From positions 1-64,000 of the forward strand of contig VFJQ01000092.1 in the NCBI GenBank assembly GCA_009885995.1: a stretch of DNA of 64,000 bases, read 5' to 3'. Source of the DNA: Verrucomicrobiota bacterium. Lineage in GTDB: Bacteria > Verrucomicrobiota > Verrucomicrobiia > Chthoniobacterales > Chthoniobacteraceae. The notes beneath the pieces were generated by a model. The model was not told the origin of the DNA and did not search any database. It saw nothing but the letters and a program-made list of their open reading frames with translations. Both the position numbers and the translations under genes were made by a program. Below are positions 56,655 through 64,000 of the stretch, piece by piece (within the stretch, counting starts at the first letter, position 1; each line of letters starts with the position of its first letter).

Positions 56655-59600
56655 TTGAAACCCAAACGTCCATCACCCGGTAACCTTTTCGAGCTGCAAG
56701 CGCTCGAGCCGCGTGTGCTGTTGTCGGCGGATTTCCTCGCGATGGGGGCTGTGGATGATCACGACATCCAGCCCGGAAAGGCAGCGGACGAAGTGGTGTT
56801 GGGCGCCAGCGAAGCGGCGGAGATCGGAGCAAAGGGGAACGTGGTGGCATACGATCCGGCGGCGCAAGTTGACGACATTTTCACGGGACTTGTGGAGGAA
56901 TCTTCCAAGCCCGATGCGGGGAAAATTCTGGCGGATGAAACGGCCGCGCCTGATGACCTCAGCACGGGTGATAAAGACTCGATCTCGCCGAGCTCGGATG
57001 AGGTCAAATCGGGGGATGAGACGGCGATCGATGCCGACGAAACTTCGACCGATTCGGCGGATGCTGGTGACCCTCAATCGGACTTGATCACGGCCCTCGA
57101 GGCGCTCATCGCGAGCGCTGAGGAACAGCCCGCGACCGGCACCGAAACGGTCACGACAGTCGTGCCTGAAGGTGCGACCGGAGCGGCGGTCGAGACGCTC
57201 CAACCGCTCGCGACGGTAGCGCCGGCGACGGGCGAAACTGACTCGGAAATCACGCCGGGCACGCCCGACGTGGACGCGACGAATTCACTGACCGATCAGC
57301 TCACGGAAACGCTGAAGGCTGCGAACGGTCCACCCGCGTCGGAGGACTCCGCTTCTGTTGACGAGCCTTCGCCCACGAATCCTGCAGAAAATGAGGATTC
57401 GGCGGAGGTTATTGTGTTTTTGGGAAGCCGGCCTTTGCCGGTGAATTCGGCGGAAAATGAGGGCGCGGCGACGGGTGGGAACGTGCATCTCACGCCGGAA
57501 CATCCGATGGTCGCGGATGTGGTTCTGACGATCGATGCGGGGAGCAAACTCTCGGGTTCCGGGACGGTCTTCGGCAGCGTGGTGATCCGTGGAACACTCA
57601 GCCCGGGCAACTCGCCGGGCGTCGGTAATTTCGCCTCGCTCCAGCTCGATCACAATGCGGTCACGGTCATCGAAATCGCCGGCACCGGCGGCGCAGGCGC
57701 GGCGAACGGGCACGACCAAATAAATGTTTCCGGCGCGATCACGTTTGGGGGCACTTTGAGTGTATCGTTGCTCGGCGGTTTCGTGCCGGTGCTCGGGCAG
57801 ACTTTCGACGTGCTGAGTTACGGCTCGAAGACCGGTGCGTTCGACTTTTTCACGGGCCTCGCGCTCGGCGGCGGCTTGATGCTCCAGCCGGCGTTCACGG
57901 CGACCGGGATGACGCTCGCGGTCGTCCAGCACTCCGCGAACATCACCCGGCCGGTCGTGTTCATTCCGGGCTTCGCCGGCACCTTCGCTGCGGATGGCTC
58001 GCTGGCCGGCTACGACGAATGGCTGCTCACTCGCGGCCTCGCCCCGGACAAGCTCGCGCTCGATCCGTTGCTGGGCACTTACTCGAACCTCATCCAGTCG
58101 CTCCAAAACGTCGGCTACACGCTCGGGGTGGATTTGTTCGTCGCGAACTGGGACTGGCGCGTGCCGATCGCGGCGCAGGACGGCACGGCGGATGGGAACC
58201 TCGCGAATGTCACGGCGGCGGGCATCACGGACACCACCTACGCGACGGGAGTGGATTATCTGGGCTACTCGCTGGACCAGGCGGTCAGCGTGTGGAGCGC
58301 GCTCGGCAGCGGGGCGCTCGCCTCGGTCGATCTCATCACCCACAGCACAGGCGGCCTGCTCGCCCGGGCTTACATCGAGAGCGCGGCCTATGGCGCGACC
58401 TACGCGGGCAGCACGAAGACCTTGCCGAGCGTCTTTAACTTCCTCGAAGTCGCCGCCCCGAACCAGGGAGGCTCCTCGACTTACGAGTTCCTGCAAAACG
58501 ACTTCAGCGAGGGGCCCGGCAGCCGGGTGGGCGGCCGCACGGCCCACGCCGCCTACAAGCGAGTCCTGGAAGGGGCGGCCATCTTGAATCCCGACCTTTC
58601 GACCATCTCGGCCGGCGACCTAGCGGCTCAGGGTGCGAATGCGCAGCAGTGGTTCATCGATCAATACATCGGCGCGGCGCGTGACCTCGTGGGCACTTAC
58701 GCGATGCTTGATCTCGACGACAACGGGACCTTCGAGCCCGTTGCGACCGGCAGCGCATTTGAGAACAAGTTCCTCAAGGATCTCAACGGCGGTGCCGATC
58801 CGAACGCCTTCGCCGACCGCGTTCTCGGCACCACGAACGCCTTCTTCTCGGGCGAGACCGAGACCTTCGACCGCCTTGTGCTGGAGACCGGCTTCCAGCC
58901 CTCGCTGGGCCGGCTGAACGAAATCCTGCCGCTCGACCGCTACATCGGCAGCGTTCCCGGCCCGACCACGCAGTGGCTCGCGGAAAACACCAGCAACGCC
59001 ACCGGGCCGGAAGGCGACGGCACGCTTTCGGTCCTCTCGGTCGTCGGACAGTTCCTCCCCGACACCGCGCGGCAGACCAGCGGCAAGCTCACGCTCACGC
59101 AGCTCACGAGCGCCCAGGCAGGCGGCGACGTGGGGCATCAGGAGCTGGTGAACAACGTCTTTGCCCAGCAGAAGATCATCCAAGCCCTCACCGGCACGCT
59201 GCCCGCAGCGTCGCTCATGGCGACCGACCTGCGCATCAGCAAGATCGAAGGTTCGGTGAAGCTGCTGTTCTACGGCATCGTCAACCCGCTCGACCTCGCC
59301 AGGGAGGTCTATGACCGCGTGAAGACGGGCATCGCGACGCTCTCCGCGACGAGCGGACCGGATTTCGAGACGACGGTAAGTTTCATCTTCAACGCCGTGG
59401 AAACCCTCACCAGCGGTGCGGGGGTCTCGGAGCGATTTACGGAAGCCGGTGCAGATGTCGCGTTCGGCGTCGCCTCCACGAGCGGTGGCGCGCTCGACTT
59501 CGCCTACCTCGGCGTGAGCGGGGCGGAAGTCTTTGCCGGCTCGGGTGGGCAGGGCGTCGAACTGTCGGACGGCAAGCTCGGCCTCGTTTTCTTCTCCGAC

Positions 59601-62600
59601 GCGACCTACGCGCTGAGCGTCTCTGGGGCGGCGAGCCTCGTCGGCGTGTCGGGCACGAAGCTCTCCGGCACGATTGCGCTGCGCTCAAACAACTCCGGCT
59701 TGGTCGATCAGACCATCGCCATCACCGGAATCGACTCGGTCACGCTGACCTTCGCGGAAGATGAGCAGTATTCGCTCGGCGGTTCGCTGACGCTGGTGGT
59801 GGCGGGGCAGAAAATCACGGGCGCCTTCGTTTTCACCAAGAGCGGCAGCAATGTGACCATGACGATCGACGGGCTGGAAGTCAGCTTCGGCGACGGATCG
59901 GGCACGTTCGTCGCCGCGCGGGCGGAAAACGCCACGTTTACGCTCAGCGGCGGCGCGATCACCGCCACGGTGAACAACGCGAGCCTCGACGCCGCGCTGC
60001 CGGGCGTGGACTTCAGCGGCGCCTTCACCCTGCACCTCGACAGCGCTGCGGGCACGGTGAGCGTGACCGGCGGCACTTCGATCAATGTGCTCGGATCGAC
60101 GCTCAGCGGTTCGTTCACGGTCACGCAGATTACCAGCGGCGGCGCGCAGGTCGTAAATGTCCACGTCTCCGGCTTGACGATGGACGTTGGCACCGCGGTC
60201 CACGTCACGGCCGGCACGGGCGACCTGCTGATCGATGGCTCGGGCATCGCTGCCGACTTCGCCGTCACCGCCAACGCGAGCTTGTCCTTCGATTCGACGT
60301 CGAGCGCGCACGTGCAGGTCAACACCCACCCCACCTCTGAGCTCGGCCTGCCGGCCGGGCCCTTCGTCCGTGTCGAACTGACCAACGTCATCCTCACGCT
60401 AGGCACGAGCACGCTGGCGGGCGATTTCGCTTTCGATCAAGCCACGCAGCCCGACGGCGCGAGTATCACGCGCATTGCCGTCACCGACCTCGACATCACC
60501 TCCGGCACCGCGGGCCTCATGAATGGCGAAGGAGCGTTCGTCCTGCTTCCGTCGGGCATCGCCGGGTTCGCCAGTGGCGCGGTCAGCGGCAGCTACGGCG
60601 GCGTTGCGCTGAGCGGGAATGGCGGCGTGCGGATCAACAAATCCGGCCTCTCGGTCGATGAGACGATCACAGTCGGCGGGCGCACGCTCACGATCCGTTT
60701 CGACGACGGCGAGACCACGCTGTTCTCGTTCTTCGCGGAGAACCTTACGCTCAAGATCGGCGACTTCATCACGATCCAAGGCAGCATCGCTTTCACCAAC
60801 ACCGGCAGCGAGCAGACATTCGCGGGCGAAGGGATCGAGCTTTTCCTCGGCCGCGGCCCGCCCCGGCTGGAAAATAACGACCTGAATCCGCTCGCGCAGG
60901 GCGTCCTCCTGCGTGACGCGACGATCGGCCTCATCCGCAGTGCGTCCGGCGACGCGCTCTTTGCGATGGGCACGGTCGAACTGGTGGGCATCAGCGGTGT
61001 GACCGTGAGCGGCACGGCGCTAGTGCGGGTGAATACGACGACGGCGAATGTGGATCGCACGCTCACATTTGGCACGGATCACGAGGTGGTGGTGATGGCC
61101 ACGGCGGGGACGAAGGAGTTTGTGGCGAAGAACCTCGTGCTCGAAGTCGCCGACCAGTCCTTCACGGGCGACTTTAGTTTCACGGCGGCGGCGAACGAGA
61201 TCACGGTGACGGCGAGCAACGTCACCGCGGCGATCGGCGACGGGACGAACGACCTCGTCGCGCTCAGCAACGGCAACGGCACGCTGCACCTCACGAATGC
61301 CGGTGCGTCCGCGGACCTCTCGGTCCACGCGACGATCGACGTGCCCGGCGCGAGCTTCGATGGCAACGTGGCGCTGCAAATCGACGCGGAAGGCGTGCGC
61401 GTGGAGATCGGCGACATGACGACACCCGCCACGCTCACGATCGCGGGCCAGGAACTCAGCGGCACCTTCGTCGTCGAGCAAATTACCGACGAGACCGGCG
61501 CGACCGTCACGCGCATCACCGCGAGCGATGTGGAGCTAAGCCTCGGCAGCTTCGTGAACGTCACCAACGGCCGCGGCACTATCGTCGTCCGTTCGGCGGG
61601 CATCGCGGCCTCGCTCGAGGCGGATGTCGCGCTCACCGGTCCGGCGTTGGGACTCACCGGCACCTTCGGCGTGAGCATCAACACGATGCCGACCGCGCTG
61701 AACGAGTCATTCCTCCTCGACGGCGAGATGGTCGCACTCGACCTGCCCGCCGGGCCTTACGTCCGCGTCGAGGCGCGCGGCGTCACGCTCAGTGTCTCGG
61801 GCCAGACGATCACCGGCGACTTCGCCTTCGAGCGCGTCACGCGCACCGATGGCACCGGCATCACGCGCGTCGGCATTGCGAACGCCGGGCTCACCCTTTC
61901 CGATGGCACCACGCCGATCGCCTCGCTCAGCGGTGCGTCCGGTGCCTTCGTGCTCGACGACGCGGCGACCGGCTTCGCCGGCAAGCTCAGCGGCAACGTG
62001 AGCGTGAACATCCCGGGTGTCTCGCTCAGCGGCGTGCTCGAGCTCCAACTCAACGACACCGCGCTCGACATCAGCGAGAGCTTCACCGTCGGCGGCGTGG
62101 TGGTCGAACTGGCCCTGCCCGCCGGCCCGTATCTGCGCCTCGCGGGCACGGGCGTGAGCCTCACGCTTCCGGGTGTGGAGTTGAGCGGCGACTTCTCGAT
62201 CGTGAAGTCGAGCACGCGCGTGCTGGTGAACATCAGCGGCGCGTCGGTCTCCTTCGGCAGCGGGGTGCTGCGGCTCGATGGTGCGTCGGCGAACTTCATC
62301 GTCAATGCGGGCGGCATCGCGGGCGCGCTTAGCGGCAACATCACGGTCGCGGTCCCGAATGTGAACTTCACGGGCGGATTCAAGTTCGAGTTGAACACGA
62401 TCGGCCTGGCGTTCCCGAGCGCCGACTTCGATTTTGGCACCGCGCTCCCGGGTTTCCCGGTGCCGCCGACGTTCGACATCCCGGTGGGCCACTTCGTGCG
62501 CTTCGCTCCGGTCATTCCGGCCATTCCGACGCCGATGCTGCCGATCCCGTCGATCGACATCCTCGGCGTGAAGCTCGAGGGCGACTTCAGCATCGAAGCC

Positions 62601-64000
62601 GACATCGACTTCGGCGGCGTCCGCATCGCGCTCGACGGCGTGTCGCTCGATCTCGGCGGCTACGTCACAATCACCGGTGCGAGTGGCGCCTTCCGCATTG
62701 GCCGTGGCGGTCTCGTCGGCAGCCTCGACGCGAACGCATCGATCAACATCCCCGGCATCGCGACCGTGATGGCCGACGTGAGCATCGACGTGAACACGAC
62801 CGGCTTCGCGGTGATAGAGAGCATCCCGCTCGGCACGGACCGCGTGGACCTCGATCTGCCGGCCGGGCCGTTCCTCCGCGTGGAAGTGACCGACTTCTCG
62901 CTCAATCTCGGCACCGCCTCGCTCGTGGGCGATTTCACCTTCCAGCAGATCACACTGCCCGACGCGACGACCGTCACGCACTTCGCCATCGCCGGCGCGG
63001 CGATCGAGTTCAGCGGCAACGGCATCACGAACGCCGAGGGCGCATTCGTCATCACCGCAGGCGGCATGGCGGGCATCCTGACCGGCGACATCGCGATCGC
63101 CGTGGGCGGCTTGAGCGGGCGCGCGGGCTTCCGCATCAACACCACGACCGGCGCGGTGGACGAGAGCATCGTCGTGGGCGGGCGGACGCTCCCGGTCGTC
63201 TTCAGCGCCACCGAAGTCGGCGCCGTGGGCGCACCGTTCTTCAACTTCTTCGCCGAGGATCTCGTGCTGAACATCGGCAATTTCGTCACGATCGAGGGCA
63301 CGGTGAACTTCGTGACCGGCGTCGGCCGCGACACCTTTGCCGGTGCGAACCTGCTCGTTTTCCTGGGCCAGGGCCCGGCGCGCCTGCCGAGCGGCGAACT
63401 GAACCCGACGGCGACCGGCGTGCTCGTGCGCGATGCGCGCGTCGGCATCGTCAAGATCGGCAGCACCTACGCGTTGAGCGCGACGGGGCTCGTGCAATTC
63501 GTCGGCATCAGCGGCGTGACGATCGCGGGACAGGCGACGGTGCTCGTGAACACGACGGGCACGATCATCAGCGAGACACTGACCTTCGCCGGCGACTCGA
63601 ACGATCCTGGCATCACGCTCAATTTCCCGACCACCGATACGGTCGCGAAACTCGAAGTGCTGAACGGCGAGTTGTCCTTCGCGGGCCAGACGCTCAAGGG
63701 CGACTTCAGCTTCGAGCGCGCGGGCAGCAGCACGCGCATCGGCCTGCTCGATGGTTCGCTCGATCTCGGCGGCGGTGCGCTCGTCGTGAGCGACATCGAG
63801 GGTGCGCTGCTCCTCACGTCGGCAGGCGTCGCCGGCCGCGTGAACGCGGACGTGGATGTGAATGTGCCGGGCGTTTTGCTCTCGAATGCGAAATGGACCT
63901 TTGCGATCAACTCGACCGCCGCGCGGGTCACCGAGTCCATTACGGTCGGCGCGACGACGGTGAGCTTCGATGTGCAAGCCGGACCTTATATGCGCGTCGA
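56655..64000 (+). CDS. Giant LEPR-XLL surface protein with embedded lipase/esterase-like domain and long beta-repeat array (incomplete at window edge)
   Basis: Hand translation from TTG 56655: KPKRPSPGNLFELQALEPRVLLSADFLAMG... open to 64000 (>2400 codons). In-frame TGA at 56595-56597 limits upstream extension. Lipase-like DLITHSTGGLLARAYIES; repeated LPAGPxxRVE...GDFxFE units. Confidence 0.9.
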   Translation, partial: MKPKRPSPGNLFELQALEPRVLLSADFLAMGAVDDHDIQPGKAADEVVLGASEAAEIGAKGNVVAYDPAAQVDDIFTGLVEESSKPDAGKILADETAAPDDLSTGDKDSISPSSDEVKSGDETAIDADETSTDSADAGDPQSDLITALEALIASAEEQPATGTETVTTVVPEGATGAAVETLQPLATVAPATGETDSEITPGTPDVDATNSLTDQLTETLKAANGPPASEDSASVDEPSPTNPAENEDSAEVIVFLGSRPLPVNSAENEGAATGGNVHLTPEHPMVADVVLTIDAGSKLSGSGTVFGSVVIRGTLSPGNSPGVGNFASLQLDHNAVTVIEIAGTGGAGAANGHDQINVSGAITFGGTLSVSLLGGFVPVLGQTFDVLSYGSKTGAFDFFTGLALGGGLMLQPAFTATGMTLAVVQHSANITRPVVFIPGFAGTFAADGSLAGYDEWLLTRGLAPDKLALDPLLGTYSNLIQSLQNVGYTLGVDLFVANWDWRVPIAAQDGTADGNLANVTAAGITDTTYATGVDYLGYSLDQAVSVWSALGSGALASVDLITHSTGGLLARAYIESAAYGATYAGSTKTLPSVFNFLEVAAPNQGGSSTYEFLQNDFSEGPGSRVGGRTAHAAYKRVLEGAAILNPDLSTISAGDLAAQGANAQQWFIDQYIGAARDLVGTYAMLDLDDNGTFEPVATGSAFENKFLKDLNGGADPNAFADRVLGTTNAFFSGETETFDRLVLETGFQPSLGRLNEILPLDRYIGSVPGPTTQWLAENTSNATGPEGDGTLSVLSVVGQFLPDTARQTSGKLTLTQLTSAQAGGDVGHQELVNNVFAQQKIIQALTGTLPAASLMATDLRISKIEGSVKLLFYGIVNPLDLAREVYDRVKTGIATLSATSGPDFETTVSFIFNAVETLTSGAGVSERFTEAGADVAFGVASTSGGALDFAYLGVSGAEVFAGSGGQGVELSDGKLGLVFFSDATYALSVSGAASLVGVSGTKLSGTIALRSNNSGLVDQTIAITGIDSVTLTFAEDEQYSLGGSLTLVVAGQKITGAFVFTKSGSNVTMTIDGLEVSFGDGSGTFVAARAENATFTLSGGAITATVNNASLDAALPGVDFSGAFTLHLDSAAGTVSVTGGTSINVLGSTLSGSFTVTQITSGGAQVVNVHVSGLTMDVGTAVHVTAGTGDLLIDGSGIAADFAVTANASLSFDSTSSAHVQVNTHPTSELGLPAGPFVRVELTNVILTLGTSTLAGDFAFDQATQPDGASITRIAVTDLDITSGTAGLMNGEGAFVLLPSGIAGFASGAVSGSYGGVALSGNGGVRINKSGLSVDETITVGGRTLTIRFDDGETTLFSFFAENLTLKIGDFITIQGSIAFTNTGSEQTFAGEGIELFLGRGPPRLENNDLNPLAQGVLLRDATIGLIRSASGDALFAMGTVELVGISGVTVSGTALVRVNTTTANVDRTLTFGTDHEVVVMATAGTKEFVAKNLVLEVADQSFTGDFSFTAAANEITVTASNVTAAIGDGTNDLVALSNGNGTLHLTNAGASADLSVHATIDVPGASFDGNVALQIDAEGVRVEIGDMTTPATLTIAGQELSGTFVVEQITDETGATVTRITASDVELSLGSFVNVTNGRGTIVVRSAGIAASLEADVALTGPALGLTGTFGVSINTMPTALNESFLLDGEMVALDLPAGPYVRVEARGVTLSVSGQTITGDFAFERVTRTDGTGITRVGIANAGLTLSDGTTPIASLSGASGAFVLDDAATGFAGKLSGNVSVNIPGVSLSGVLELQLNDTALDISESFTVGGVVVELALPAGPYLRLAGTGVSLTLPGVELSGDFSIVKSSTRVLVNISGASVSFGSGVLRLDGASANFIVNAGGIAGALSGNITVAVPNVNFTGGFKFELNTIGLAFPSADFDFGTALPGFPVPPTFDIPVGHFVRFAPVIPAIPTPMLPIPSIDILGVKLEGDFSIEADIDFGGVRIALDGVSLDLGGYVTITGASGAFRIGRGGLVGSLDANASINIPGIATVMADVSIDVNTTGFAVIESIPLGTDRVDLDLPAGPFLRVEVTDFSLNLGTASLVGDFTFQQITLPDATTVTHFAIAGAAIEFSGNGITNAEGAFVITAGGMAGILTGDIAIAVGGLSGRAGFRINTTTGAVDESIVVGGRTLPVVFSATEVGAVGAPFFNFFAEDLVLNIGNFVTIEGTVNFVTGVGRDTFAGANLLVFLGQGPARLPSGELNPTATGVLVRDARVGIVKIGSTYALSATGLVQFVGISGVTIAGQATVLVNTTGTIISETLTFAGDSNDPGITLNFPTTDTVAKLEVLNGELSFAGQTLKGDFSFERAGSSTRIGLLDGSLDLGGGALVVSDIEGALLLTSAGVAGRVNADVDVNVPGVLLSNAKWTFAINSTAARVTESITVGATTVSFDVQAGPYMRV
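60348..64000 (+). repeat. Diverged coding repeats with LPAGP(F/Y)xRVE motif and a ~2508-bp higher-order repeat
   Basis: LPAGP/QAGP codon starts at 60348, 61743, 62115, 62856, 63975; FFAENL/FFAEDL blocks near 60727 and 63244. Confidence 0.85.

Noticed and set aside
61707-63977. 756-aa minus-strand ORF (and 57285-58547, 61757-62626)
   Set aside because: Shadows of the giant LEPR-XLL gene, which the track omits because it has no stop in the window.

Overview
High-GC window, probably from a Verrucomicrobia-like bacterium (inferred from gene content and repeat families; no taxonomic search was possible). It holds ordinary housekeeping genes: pgk, tpiA, a UvrD-type helicase, rimO, msrB, 2-oxoacid:ferredoxin oxidoreductase subunits, gcvT and gcvH. 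It is also unusually rich in large secreted repeat proteins: cyclophilin+PKD, an 'LEARIAPA'-motif repeat protein, a GloVer-type repeat protein, an FG-GAP propeller, a delta-60 repeat protein, and a giant LEPR-XLL protein that runs off the right edge. The ORF track omits that last gene because it has no stop inside the window. I translated it by hand from a TTG start at 56655 and it stays open to 64000. It follows a short, accessory-type SecA ATPase, and I consider SecA-like + LEPR-XLL the best candidate for a dedicated export system. Other notable signals: a 7-G tract that breaks the delta-60 gene in two; a C-terminal module of about 480 aa shared by two unrelated repeat architectures; a perfect 27-bp palindromic repeat that supplies the N-terminus of a sulfatase; a 5' half of tRNA-Pro(CGG) in a mosaic debris zone; and several gene remnants. 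Most long antisense ORFs in the track are GC-codon shadows and were rejected.
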